Positions 33,258 to 48,200 of a DNA stretch of 60,000 bases are shown here, in pieces. The stretch is from Membranipora membranacea (Eukaryota > Bryozoa > Gymnolaemata > Cheilostomatida > Membraniporidae): contig OU612066.1 in the NCBI GenBank assembly GCA_914767715.1, forward strand, positions 38,540,283 through 38,600,282, read 5' to 3'. Under the pieces are notes generated by a model. It was not told where the DNA came from and searched no databases. It saw only the letters and a program-made list of their open reading frames with translations. Both the position numbers and the translations under genes were made by a program. Positions within the stretch are counted from its first letter, which is position 1. Each line of letters opens with the position of its first letter.

Positions 33258-36200
33258 ATGGCTTTTCCCTATGCTGACAGGTGAGTAATTCCATCATCAA
33301 TAAATGAATAATCATTCATTATTATTATTATTTAGTATTATTCATTTATTGATGATGGAATTATTATAATGTATTTATATTATAAATTATTACTAATATA
33401 TATCATACTTATTATTATCATTTGGTGGTCATTCAAGACATCTCATGAATAATTCAAGGAGGTGATTGTCTTTTTGACAGCCTGTGACACTGCACTTTTT
33501 GTTCTGTTTATTTTCTAAATGTTTACTCTCTTTTTCGCGGGTCACACTACTGAGCAGCACCCACAGAAACTCCAAAACCCTGATTACGCACTAATAGACT
33601 GATTATTATATCCTTTATGCCAGCTATTCCGGCGATTAGGATCAATTGGGAAGTAAGTAAGTAAGTACCTCTTTTGCTTATCGCTCTTATGAATAGGCGA
33701 CCTGCATTAGCAATAAATAGTTCCAAAGGTCCTGAGGAAATCATTCATTATGATTATCAATTGTCCTTTTTGGGTCTACCCTCAGAAATTTAGGCTGGCA
33801 TTTAAAAACGCATGTACAAATTTACATACAATTTGCGCACCGCAAAATAAAACAGCATACGGTCATACGACTGGCGATATCTGGCTTTAGTATATCTGTA
33901 TTAATTTTATTATTGCTGGTGTGGCTCGTTCTGCGCATGCGCAGCTCTGCGGCATGAGCTGATCTCTGCAAAATTGAGTCTCGGAATTCCGAAACCATCT
34001 GATTGGCCACCTGCTCTGGTGGCTACTATTTCCAATGCGCACAGAATCGACAGCAAGAGTTATTTTCTGTTGTCAATATTAGCTATTATTGCCTTCTCTT
34101 ACTCCCTGACTAATATTTCTATCAGAACCTGAACTAAACTTTTTGTCATTACACATGCGTAAATCAAAGTTGTGCAGGATGCATACTTAGCCTTACGACA
34201 TTTCCTTTGTGGTAATGATTGCCTAGTTTATCAGTGATCAACATGCCCAGTCAGATCATGAGAGTCAGTATTGGTAAGGCTTGCCTGTTTCTGCCAAAAA
34301 CAATAGTGATTAACTTTGTTTAAAAAACCACCCATGAAGCCGAGGGTTGTTCATTTGTACAATTACTGCAGACTTTTTATTTTGTGTTTCAGAGATTACT
34401 CTATGTACTCATCATCTACGACTGAGGGATCTATCGGTAGAGCTCGTCAGGATTTAGACAGATGTGCTCATATCCTCAATGAAGTACTAGACAATGGAGC
34501 CGGTATCCTGGGTATGTTTGTCGTGTCTTGTTATGTTGTAACTTTGTTGCCCAAATCTGAGATGTAAATAAAACACATATGCATATACAAGTATTAAGTT
34601 ACTAGACAACATTCCTCCTTTAAATTATCAATATTACGTTATAAGCTTCTTATGTAAACTTGACCATTATGGTTTATTTATCTGATAATCTCCATTGTTA
34701 CTTTATACAGATGGAGTGAAGAAGAGAAAGTCTAATTCCTCACCGGCCAAGGAGCTGCTTAATGTGGAGAGTAAGAAGCTGAGACAGACTAATAGAGTCA
34801 TCCCTACCAACGACATTCTGAGGCATTGTGGGAAAATGTCATCATCGACTCCTCAGCAGACACCAATAAAAGGGTACGTGATTTAGACTAACGAGAGATA
34901 CTTTATCTGTCTGTATACTCGGTATTAGCAGAACCTCTCAGGTAAAGGAGTCATACACAGTACTCGACATACACAGTACTCGACATACACAGTACTCGAC
35001 ATACACAGTACTCGTCATACACAGTACTCGTCATACACAGTACTAGTCATACACAGTACTGCTCTTCTCACAGTTTTTGGGCATGTTAAACAGTCCTTGC
35101 ATACATAAATTAGTGTGACAACATATATAGAAAGGGCAATGACAAACCAATCAATATTCAAAATATGATAAGTCTACAGATCGTTCTATCGAGAATATAC
35201 CAAGTCAAATAGGCTGGTATGTTTGCCCTGTTTACACTGTAGGTATTATTTTTGTATAGAAGTCTTTGTAGGCGGAGATCCTCCTCAGCAAGCAGCGTGT
35301 GTAGTTATTATAGTCTGAGAAGTAGAAGGAGAAATAGAAGTCTATCTGCTGATCAGAGAAATGGCCGCCGCTCTATACGTAGCAGTGAACAAATAAACTC
35401 ATCAAGCCTCACAAGGTATCGTCAGCTATCTGCTTTATGTAAATGTAACTTGTATACACAAACTGTGCTCGCTCCAGACTCTTTTCCCCATCTCAATAGC
35501 ATATTAAAACCTCGATTACATTATAAGCAAGTGTATCTCTAAAAGATTGGGTCAATTCTGCATGAGTACCTAAAATGCCTTTACATGTACCCCCCATTTA
35601 ATTTTAGTTGGTATTAGCAAATCCATTTTTAAGATACTCGGGTTACATAAATTATCCAATATATACATACAATAGTGGATCACTTCATGATCGGTTGGAA
35701 CCTACGTACTACTATCCATGTCAATTATATAATACCTCCACTGCTTCATATCAGTAACTCACTGTATGTTATCTTGTGTTACAGACATTCACACAACCTT
35801 CGCTCATCACATCATAGTGACAGACTAGGGTCAGTGCCCCATGACTCTGCCAGATCTGTACTAGCTAATCAATCAGACACAGCCTCAGAGGCAGACACTC
35901 TGACGGGGGTACACCTCGATAACTCAAGTCAGTTCGGTATACCACCTGTATTCAACGCTAGAGGTATGTCTTATACGAACTAATGCTCACAACTACTTGA
36001 CTGTCGCAAATATTTCATTACATATATTATTCATATAGCCTAGTTACCATTAAATAGAATGTTTTATTTTACTTGTTTACACCTTTACAATGATATCACT
36101 TTAAAGGAGAGAGAATAAGACCCAGGAGACGATCGCGGTCAGCTAACAGGCAGTCGGTTAGACCACCCAGTATGGGCTGGCTCAAACCACAGACATGGAT

Positions 36201-39200
36201 ATGCACACAGACAGCTGCAGGCTGTGGGGAGGTACCCGGGGAGGTAGCCGGCGGCAGTACCAGGCTGTCTGACAATCATAGAGGGAGAAGACGTAATACA
36301 GATACCGGTAATAAGGAAAACAGAACAATTAGGTGAGCTGCTTTTAGGATGTCTGCATAGACAATTCTACAAATCACCATCATATTGCTGACATCTTGAG
36401 CAAAGTCTCAACATTTTTACTGCAGATTTCTCTAGTAGCCAACTTTTGATTATTTAAACAGTATGATGACATGTACATGTCAAATAGGTGGAGAATAGTT
36501 AGGAGATATGACAGTATTAACACATGATAATAAAACTGTGCTCATTAATGGTGGGATATAGATATGTGATGTGAGTGTCTCGAAAACTGAAATTAACTGT
36601 TTGATTTGTGTTTCACCTTCCAGTTTTTTCAGTAGATTTGCTTATGTAAACAGTTTGAGGAGCGAGCACAACTACCATGTAAGTTATCTTATAAAGAGTA
36701 ACAGATGACACATTTAAACGTTTCCATTTTAATATCAGCAGTAAACAAAACCCTGTAAGGATACCACTGAGTAGTCGGACAAATAATCGTCCAGCCTTAA
36801 AGAAGTCTGAGCAGATACTGAAGTCTCCGAGCAGTGCCAGAAGAGTTAAATCTGATATAAAGATCTCTACGAAAACTTCATCTAACCAGAAGGAGAACGA
36901 TGTGGATGATTTGTTGGAAAGAACATTGACAGAAGGAGATAATCAGCCTACTGTGACAGCTGTCCCAACTCAGGTATGTAGGGCTTATATGTATATATAC
37001 ATATATAATATGTATCTGTATATATGTGTCAGTGTCGGAGGACTCATCTTTAAAGAGTACAGAACATCTGCTTTACAGTCACATTATTTTATGCCTGTTA
37101 TCTATGAATACCCTAAATCATATAAACTTCAGATCATCAAATCGGCAAGAGAGTATTTGTAAAATGGTCTGTATGTGAAACTGGTGCTTATCTTGTTTAC
37201 AGCCAATATATTGACTTGTTGTTTTAAGATGGAGGCAGAGAACTCACAGAGCAGCAGCTCATCAAGAGACATGACTCCAGTAGCTGATGAGCAGCGAATC
37301 AGAGAGTTACTGACTCAACTCAAAACAGCAGGTCTACTCTCAGGTACAACGAGGTCTCATGAATTCATTCAAGTTACCTTCCAACATTGGCCTCGATACT
37401 GAGAGAGATCAGATCTACCAATCCGGCCAATCACAGGCCTCGATACTGAGCGAGATCAGATCTACCCATCCAGCCAATCACAGCTGGTTGATTATCACTT
37501 TGTAAAAACTATTCAAAATAGATTGCAATCTTCATGTGTTGTGTTTGAGTGCTCTAAAGCCAGAAAACTTTAATTCGAATTTAAATTTTGCTATTTCACT
37601 AACCTTATCCTTATCTCTACCTTATATCATGTTCAGTTAGTTTGATACTTACAACTAAACCGTATCTGTGGGTACTTACCGAGAGAGTTTAGTTTGCTTT
37701 GCATTGTGTAGCAATGTGTGTCATGATGACATCGCGATATCAGACTGTCTTTGACTGTTGGAGCTATGTAGTGATGATCAACAAGTTAGGTGGCATGACA
37801 GCCTCCCACCCTCCCTGATGACAGTAAGCTTGATTGTGTTTTGACATGACCTGTAACAGATTGAGGCGTTATTCGTTGCGTTTTTTATGATTGTAATTCT
37901 TTATGTACACAGATAAGACAATGTTCTCTCAGGAGTTTGAAGCAGTATCAGAAAACATGCTGAGAATAGTCAGAGATAGTCTACAAGCTCGTACAAGTAT
38001 AGATCAGCTACTCATCCCATTTCAGGTCAGTGTAGAAATCATTGTGTAGTACTTTGGAGTTGTCATCTTATTGAGCAAGTTGCTCAGAGAGAGAACAACT
38101 ACTACATTATGTAGATTTTCCTCTTATATTACAGTATACAGTACAGTATACAGTACAGTATACAGTACAGTATACAGTGTACAGTACAGTGTACAGTACA
38201 GTGTACAGTACAGTGTACAGTATACAGTACAGTATACAGTACAGTATACAGTACAGTATACAGTACAGTATACAGTTTATGGGTAGATAACTACAATATT
38301 ACACTATAAATATGCAGCTCATGTTATTCTGTAACGGCACAATGCCTCTAACCGATGCCTATGTAGAATATTTTTGTAATAAAGAAGTATTTTGTTGTCA
38401 ACAATTGTAAGAATTTATCACTCATAGCTCACAGTCGCTTAGGAGATTGCAAACCCAACACACTCACACACACTTATATATTTGTATGTTATATTTAGAG
38501 AGAATCTCGTGAGCTGAGAGAGCATGTTCAGTACCTTCAGCAGCAGCTCAATAAACTACAGCAGCAGCAGAGTCAGCGCCAGTACACAACGTCGTCATCA
38601 GCAGCAGCAGGTCAGCGTGAGAGTGTGATGAGCAGGGACTTCTCTCTTAAAGGTTTGTCTTAAAAGGGAATGTGTTCTTTATACATTGTTACTGAGATGA
38701 AGACTAGTTCTCACCCAGTCATATTTTTCAAATTGCTATCCGGCTAAAATTAATGAAATGAGCTTGAAAGGAGCAAGCTGCTGCTCTTCCATATTGTGAT
38801 GACTGAAAATAGTTTCACAATCTGACCTCCTCTTGTATATTTACTGACATTTCCATTAAAAAAGTCTCCTACTTGAGAAATTAATATAACTGTGTTCCTA
38901 ATCCCGATATGATACACTATCCCTTACAGTAGTAGAAGCTGAAGCGAGAGCGACCCAGCTCTCCTCGCAGCTTCAGGCTGAGAGACAAGCTCTACTAGAC
39001 GAGAAGAACAGAGCTAACAGTCTGACTAGTGATGTCCATTATTATATGGAGCAAGTCAACGATCTCAAGCAAGAAAATCGACAACTTCATCTCGATATAT
39101 CTATGAATAAAAATGAACAACAGGTTAGATGTTTGACTAATTTTGGCAGAGCTCATCATTTGAAGGCCAACTATAATTTTTATTTTTTCAAAGTAATTTT

Positions 39201-42200
39201 GAGAAAGTCCCTACAAAGTATTCTTTGACTTTAGCTGCTGAAATTCGGTGAGAATGATAAAGATGATTACAGAGTTAGATTAGACCCTACATCAGAAAAA
39301 CTGAGAACCCTACAGCAGTCTGTCAGGTTAGTCATCAGGGTCGACTCGGTCTCTGTCAGGGCCGACTCGGTCTCTGTCAGGGCCGACTCGGTCTCTGATT
39401 GTGTGAAAAGATTTGTGATAAACTGGCGTAATATCTGCGAGGCAGTTTGTTACTGAATTGTTTCAAACAAATAGGTTCATCTATTTTGTAGTTATACTTA
39501 ACCTTACCATGTATAGAACAATCATATAGTAACAATCGTATAGTAACAATCATATAGTAACAATCATATAGTAACAATCATATAGTAACAATCATATAGT
39601 AACAATCATATAGTAACAATCATATAGTAACAATCATGCTATTCCAAAGAGACATCGAAATTGATGTGCTCATGGAGGCTGTAGTATGGTCCCAAACCTG
39701 AGTGTCACTTAATCCCGTCATAGAAGCCACCTGACAGTCCAAGTACTCCTTAGTCTCACATGTCCGATCTCTCTCAGGTTGTTTCACACTCGACTCACTC
39801 ACATATCATCATTATGTGATCCTGTGACGGCCTCTCAGATAAACTCAGTACTGGAGTCGTGTGCTCACAGGCTCGTGGAGAGCATGGAAGACCAGGTTAT
39901 GACTAGAAGTACAGTGCCTCATACCATCACACAGGTGAGCTGACTTTTATCACCAAAATCGGAGCTATCATCTCTATAAGCATGTGGTCATTAGTTCTGT
40001 TACATATCAACCGGCACTCATTCATTCAATTATCTCAACAGGACATTACCAGGCTACACAATCTGTTAATTGTAAATAAATAGATGGTAGATTAATTTAG
40101 ATATCCGTGACACTCTAACCGACACTCTAACCGACACTCTAACCGAGCCTGAATCTGATAGGTGAAGTATCAATCAACCACAGGGTTAGGATATATATAT
40201 ACTGACTCAGGCTAATCAGATCTGATGGGCTGTCAATAGATTAATAGATCATGTGGCTCAAATTTCGATCATAATTACTTTGAATATCAGTTAGCTAAGT
40301 TTGACCTTAATTGACTGTATATATATACTGTAAGAGTAAGATAGACATCCTCACTCTGTGATGGCGGAGAGTAAGATAGATATCCTCACTCTGTGATGGT
40401 GGAGAATATGGCTGAATCTCATCAATCTAAACTTATGTACTTATGTAGCCAGATCTATAAAAAGTACCGAGTTGATGCTCTTAAAAATGCGAACCACATT
40501 TTTTACCATAACAAAAATATGACGTTATGTCGGTAGACACTGATGTAATGTTTTCACATTTAAATACTAACTAGGCATAAACAAGGATGATTAGATCTAA
40601 TTAGAGATACAGAGTAGGCTGCCAGGCTGTATAGTTCCGTTATTTTGGCGCCTTTGCTGCTGTTATGTTTATATCACAATAATTTAGCTCTGTTGCTCTA
40701 AATCTCCTCGGTACTAATAGAAGGTCCCTGTAGGTAACTGAGAGTTATTTACAACGCTGATTAGGTCATTATTTGTAGTCTTGACTCTTTGCTCAATATT
40801 TACATACTTTGATCAGATCGATAAATCTGCCCCGTAGAGCCAGTCTGCGATGTTTTGTTCCCGTGTTTACTCGTGTTAACCTCCCATGTTGATGTCATAC
40901 ACAGATTTTTATACTTTGCATATCACAGATTTGTTAGAATAAGTCGATACAATGTTTGAGTAGCGTTTAATCTCTTACTGGAGTTAATCATTTGCATGTT
41001 TGTATCTAAAATTGTATTCTTTATTGGCTTTGGTAGCACAGCACCAACAAATCTTAAAATATTGACATTCCTGAGTTGCTAATATTGACTAAACATCGAG
41101 TGCAGAGATTTCTGACCAGGTTCTTTAAGTCAACGGGGCGCTGCCGCCACTCTATAGTATTCTTAGAGTGTCGTGTGGTCAACATAAGATAAACAGTAGA
41201 GATTGATTTTCTTGCTATAGTGTTTCTTTATGTAATAGCATCGTTTACCCTTGTTGTGTTGTGTTGTGTTGTGTTGTGATGCAGCAGGGAGTCATGTCCC
41301 AAACTCCCTGGTTGGTTACATTTAGTTTTTAAGGCTCAACTCTATTTCATTGATCAATGTGATGAGTGTCAGAAGCCAAGCTGGGAAATCCAGTGGTCAG
41401 ACATCCACTGTTCACAATACAAGCATACTAATCACCGTCAGTCAGTCCCCTAATACTCAAAGGTGTGTAAACCAATAGTGCTCTGATCATAGTTAATAAT
41501 AATCTGACATTTTATCACCAGAGTGTTTGCGGATACTGTTTCTGTGTAGGTCATGTTTTGTGATATTTGAGTAGTATATATAGCGATTGAGTGACATTGA
41601 TTAGATTTTATTAGCCGCCTCTCTCTCTCTCTTTCTCTCTCTCTCGAGCACAGCTCCAATGTGGTGTCCCATGAGAGGGTCCCTTGTTATCGATCTGATG
41701 ATGTCCGTTCAGTGGTGGTAATTATTGGATTGGATTTAATTTAATTAATTTAATTAGTATCAAGTTAGATGTGGGAGACACCAGGGAGAATGGAGACACG
41801 TATCTATCTATCTATTGTTTCTCTATTCAGCACTGTGTATTGTACCTAGGAGTGTACTGAGTAGAATAACATATACACATAACTGTACCTTTTCTGTGAC
41901 TGAGGTAGATGTTAGTTTTTGTGTACAGTGACAGACCCTGAATCAGATCACAGACAGACACAGCGATATGATATATCCTTACCTGTTAATTTATTCAATC
42001 TGGCTTCAATGCAAGGCTTATATCGTTCTGTAAATTTGTACAAACAAAATGCTTATTTGATGATTGAGCTGTAATATGAATGTTAATTTGTACTACTGGT
42101 ATGTAAATTTAGACACTCAAGGGCTATCTATCTCTATGCTGAACGCTTGTATCTATTTTGATGTTTATGTTTTTATATACCTGTACCTATTCCAGGAAGA

Positions 42201-45200
42201 TAAACTAAGACTAAACTCCTATCATACGTTGTTACAGTCAATCAGGAAATTCCAGACTGTATGGCTACAACATAACATGAGCATAACGTAAACACTGCTT
42301 CTGAAAAACCTCACCACCCGCCCACATTATTGTTGATTGATGAGTAATCAATGGGCATGTGTTATTGTGTGTATGTGTGTTATTGGGTTTTGCTGCCTGC
42401 AAGCGCTTATCTGTTTATGACTTTGAGTGATGTACTTAGCTGCTCATAATAATCTGCCTGGATAGAGGAGAGTGAAGGTTGATTGCACCGATGATGTATT
42501 TATGAGTAGACCTCCTGCAAAGATAGATTTCAGTTCTGTTGTGATAAAAAAGAGATTAAGCATTCCTTGTTAGGCTGTTATCATTATCACAGAGTATCAT
42601 AGTAATAAGAAATAATCAGAAGCTGCAGCTGTGAATAAACCTTCTAATAACTACAGCAGTTAGCGCTGAGTATTTATCAGGTACCCGACTCAGTGCAGAG
42701 AGATATACGCCTCTCTTGTGATAATGGATATATCATCTTGGTATCCTGGTTCACTATGTTATATTGTGAGTTGTTGTTGATAACCCCTCAATGATTCCTC
42801 TCCCACATTGTGTAACTCGTCTTCTCTTGTTTTGTTATTACAGGTAAACCTAAATAACAACAGCAGATGGGAAGATAAACCAGAGAATTTAGCTGTAGTT
42901 GTCTCCTCCAATCTGGCTAAGAGCCGAGCGAATGGTAAGGTTATTACTTCACGGTAACAATGGGCATGAAGCAATGATGCAATATTCAACTCCATTACAT
43001 TGATATTGAGTAACAATATTATATTAACGGGTGTGTATAGGTATGTGCAATCTTTGAGGTCACCCGACTACGACTACGTGGGTATAATGCATAGTACTTT
43101 ATGGTTCTATCAGAACCATAAAGTACTATGGTTGAACCAGAGACTAAAGATATATCTATAGTCTCTGGTTCTATGTTAGCCTAGTCACGCAGCCACTTTT
43201 TTGTTATAATTCAAACAAAATACTGACCGCTGTGACAAGGTTTGTTCTATTTGTATGTAGTGAACTTTGCAAACTGGATATTCTTGTAGCTTGTTTATTT
43301 GCTACGATTTATTCATAATTTGCATAAACTGCCCAAATATACCTTCTAATTGATATTGATTATGCAGTGGTTATTTTTAAAACATCCTGTTAACCACTGG
43401 AGAATGAAGGATGGGAACAGGGAGGTGGAGTTGATCAGGGAGTTTTGTATAACTCCCTATTTGGAGCAGAGAGTTTGGGATACATATATTTCTGCCAAAA
43501 AACTCCCTGTAGGAGCAAGGATTGAAAATCATCCTAAACTTGGAGTTGTCTCCCCCAATTGGTTAAAAACTTTTTTCACTTCTCTCTGCTTGACCAGTTT
43601 TGAGCTTGCCAACTCTAACAAGAATACTCTCTCGCCACCAAACCATGTCAAGACTGACATAACAGCCCTGACAGTACTCATATCTGTGGCTGTGTTAGAT
43701 AATTATAGTAATGTTTCCTCCACCTCACTACCACCACCACCACCTCACCATCACTCGTGGCTCTTATGACTCCACCAGTTCCACTTGACTGACTGATGTA
43801 ATGTGTTGATGTTTTTAATATCTGTCTGTGATGGTCGATTAGCTCACAAGGATTGTAATATTACCTCATTCATCACCTGGCTAAGCTAGCATAGCAAACA
43901 CTGCACCTACCAGCCCAGTGATTCAGTACATGGGTACCAATTAAGTGCAGTTCTGTATGCAAGGCCTAAGCAAATTTTGTGACTGTGTCAACTGGTAATA
44001 TTGTTTTCACCCACCACCTTACCCACGGTCAAAGTGTTACACTATTACACCGACCCCACGGTCAAAGTATTACACTATTACACCGACCCCACAGTCAAAG
44101 TGTTACACTATTACACCTGATTACACAGACCCCACCACCCATCACCTTACCCACGGTCAAAGTGTTACACTATTACACCTCACCCACGGTCAAAGTGTTA
44201 CACTATTACACCTGATTACACTGACCCCACAGTTGTCTCGGACATTGACACCTGTACTAATACATGTAGGTCAGTAATCCTGACCTAGGTGGCGTTAGTT
44301 AGTCGTAGGAGACCGTTAGTCGTAAGAGGTCGTGTGCAGAGCGGTTTGTGACCTACACTACTACAGGTGACCATAAGAGCACGCTAACTCTACAGCTAAA
44401 GTGGTCTACTGAGTAGAGACACGAGCAGAAAGTAGAGCAGTGAGTGTTTACTCGGGTCGTCGTGTGTATGAAGGTGTAATCTGGTGGGCAGTGAGACTTG
44501 TAGGTTCTCTATTGTACTTGTGTCTCCAATCCTACAAGTTAATCCTCTAATAATGAAGCTAAGACTTAGAATTATAGCAGATTGTGATAAATATAGCCAG
44601 TTCAGTATTTGGCCTTGAAGTGCCTCGAGTAAAATATCAATTACAATGTCACTATATGACACTTATGATGGAAAACAAAAAAGCGATACAAGAATCGAAA
44701 GGTGCACATGAGTCGAGGCCGACATCTGATATTTTCCTGGTTTTCTATGCGCAGATTCAATCGCGGGTTATCTTCAAAACTCATGAGGGGAATTTGGCAA
44801 CCTATAAACAGAATAGCAGGCATGTTGCTCAGAAAACCAGGAAAAACATTTAATATCAGTATGTGATCACAGTTACTATGTCATTGTTTTGACAGCTACA
44901 TTTTGCATAACTCAGAAACTTCATCGATGATTGATACACCGAACAGTTCTCAATTATCCCAAATTACTGACAGTGATTTAACCAGAGACTATATCTATAG
45001 TCTCTGATTTAACTTTAGAAATACTTGTTCACTAATCATGGTATGATATAGAGAGTGATTAGCTCAGCAATTGGGTGATTGTGGCTTTTTTTATTACATT
45101 ATTTAGATTAAGCTATTAATCACCTCACAAAACCTACAAACCAAACCTCACATGGCAAATGATTTCCTTGTTATATAAGATGTATGATGTATCACGGAGC

Positions 45201-48200
45201 AGCTTATGGCTCTTATGTTGACAAGGTTCACAGTGAATGATATGTAATGCAGTGAGAGTTGTCCCTGGTGACTAAGTCTGCGTTGAGTGCGCTGAGTCAC
45301 AGTGTCTAATTATTGTTTATGTATAGTTATGTATATACTAATGATACCCGGGACTGGACGGGACGACCCAATGTGACACAGAGACCCGTACTTAGTAAAG
45401 CTGTATATGGCACCTGAGTCATTGTGTCATTTACCAGTCTGCCCCCTCTCCGGACAGGAATAATAATAATATATTAATACATGTACCAGGATATAATTAT
45501 TCCGCTGTGTGTGACAGGCCACTGTTTCTATATGAATGGTTCATCCCCTAAAGTTAGTCATCACTAAGTCAGCTGTATGCTGAGTCAGATTATCTCTCCA
45601 TTCTGACAGCTGGTACCGCTTACATTGTGTGTCATACCAACTCCCTCCCCCCCCCCATCTCCACCCTCCTTATTGCCTTAGAACTTGTGCAGTTTCTTTT
45701 GCGGTCCTACCAGATATTAAAAAATAATCCATATAGTCCATATCCATAATCCATAATAGTCCACATCCACATATCCACAGTCACTGTTTTTCCGTTTATC
45801 TCTGGTGGGTAGACTGATGTGGAGGTGGGGGATTATAGAACTCAGAGTTTAAAGATAAAAGGCTCATGAGGGACAAATAAAGTGAATTTAACCACAAAGT
45901 TATGCGGTATATATTTACTGGTTGTGCCATTCTGAGGTCTGTTCACCTCCATATGTCGTAGGCTCGCTAAGCGCTCTCCTGTAACTTAGAGTCATGTCGT
46001 GTCAGTCCTCAAATTATCATCCATCAACTGTTTATTTGGCAGGACTTGGCTTTGCGCCAGTAACCAAATAAATATCAGTAACCAAATAAATACCAGTCTA
46101 TTATATGGAAATAATTCATTAATTACTTCACGGTTATATTTTTTAATAAAATTCAACACTTGTTTGTATATTTGGTCTGGTCTGTTGACATGAGATTAAA
46201 GTCTGGTCTGTTGACATGAGATTAAAATTGATGTAAATTTCCTGGTATTGATAAAGTAAATTCTATTTTAGGACTAGTGCTCTGGATCATACCGGAGGTA
46301 ATATTTAATGCTGAATAATCAATCACCTTAAAAAAGACCATACACTGGAGTGACAGAACTCAACTTGACGGGCGAGGTTTTATGTTTGGGTCGGGAGTTT
46401 GGGTCAAGCGTTTGGGTTGAGAGTTTGGGTCGAGAGTTTGGGTTTAGTGTTTGAGTTGCGGGTTTGGGTTGAGAGTTTGGGTCAAGCGTTTGGGTTCAAT
46501 TATCAATCATTCACAGTGTATCTGTAGTAACCTTGTAATTACTTTCATACAATGCCGGCAACAAGGCAACAATTTAATAACATCAGAAAATTTTATCGCC
46601 CAATATATCTTTATGATTATTGTTATGAGACCTACCTACCCTATAATTTGTTCACTGAGAGTACATGTGTGTGCTATACAGTGCCTTGATACAGGATTGG
46701 GTACTATGGATCGCTGGTTATTACTAATTCTCTCTGAGTCATGGACACGCTGCCAACTCTGACATCTTCATGAGATCTCCTCCAAAAGTAATTCTAGGCT
46801 ACAATATGAAGGTAAAACCCAGAGATATACAGCCTTGAGGCTCGATAAGGGAGCTCATCTTGTACAGAGATCTGTGTAATCACTAATCTGATATCATATA
46901 TTATATACACCTCGGGTGACATGAATGATCACTGATGTGTTATGCGATAGCATGAAGCTCAGACCCACCAGCGGAATCTGCCCTGTGGGTTAACATGAAC
47001 ATGGTGTCTGGTCACCAGTGACACTAAGTTACTAAGTTACTGATTTACTGGTATGGTCCTTACTATGTGGTATGGGCACAGGCATATTGACAGATGGTCA
47101 TTCTGAAGATTATCCATTTGGAGAATTACCCTCTTTATTGAGACAAGCTATCAAATCTGAGCACTTTCTAAATAAATAATTATCAATTGTACCCTCGCCG
47201 AGCCTTAGAAGTCAACATAAAATAAGGCCTCATAATATATATAATATATAGCAATATAATAATAAATCAGCTGTGTGACGAGGTCATCAAATAAAACATA
47301 CTTCCACTGACTTCCACTGACTAACTCCCAATATCTAGGACCCTTTAGTAGGGATAAGAGCTTCTCTTCTAAGAGTTAAAGCCATACTACCACACCACCC
47401 GGTGTATATCAGGTGTATGTATGTATGTTAGATCCCTAGGTATATAAATATTAATGGTTAGATCCAAGGTGAACTGGATCACTTAGGAGATGTGACTCAA
47501 GGAGACTTGAGGGAAATCGAGGCACCAACCTGAGTATATCAGGGCGGAGTAAGGCTTCTGAATCCGGTCTGGTTGTCCGTCTGTAGATGGCTATTATCTT
47601 TGCACTGAGAGAGCTTATCACAGGGTGATGATGAGAAATAAATCCAAGAAATAATGTTGCTGTAACATCTCATACAATGACTATTTTTCTCTGGGTATTC
47701 CTGTTTGCTAGTTTTCATTTTTTGCCAGATGTCACATGAGTTTAACTCTGAGATCCCAAACCTACCTACCCTTGGAATCTCTTGTTTGTGCAAAGTTGTT
47801 TTTTATTACTTGTAGCTCGCCAGGAAGTAAGCAGCCGAATAAGAAGTCAGAGTAACCCAGCGACTCAGTTCCATCCATATTATACCTCACCATCTCATCC
47901 AACAGAAAGAGGTATGGACTATCAGTGTTCTATGTATGGACTATCAGTGTTCTATGTATAAAAGGGAGAGAGAGAGAGAGGGAGGGTGGTAATATTAAGA
48001 CCCCAAACTCTGATGTTATTGTGTTACTTGAAGTCTAGATTGTTCTGTATTTGGTTCTCAGGCTGTCGGCGAACGAGAACGGACTGAAAATTGGCCGTCC
48101 TCTATAGGATCATATTTCCTATGCGCCATAATTTACTTGCCTCTACAATACCCAGACATAAATAGTCTACTGTAAATGTAAGAGCAGTTTATGTTACATA

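Noticed and set aside
34243-34273. Alternative first exon of CCDC14 (MPSQIMRVSI)
   Set aside because: It needs a non-standard acceptor two bases later (CAGAG). The exon at 33258-33280 uses a canonical donor (GTGAGT) and the canonical acceptor in the correct phase.
44396-44853. Short frames on both strands in CCDC14 intron 15
   Set aside because: Overlapping antisense frames without motifs, around a weak inverted repeat (44726-44858) that may be another small MITE.
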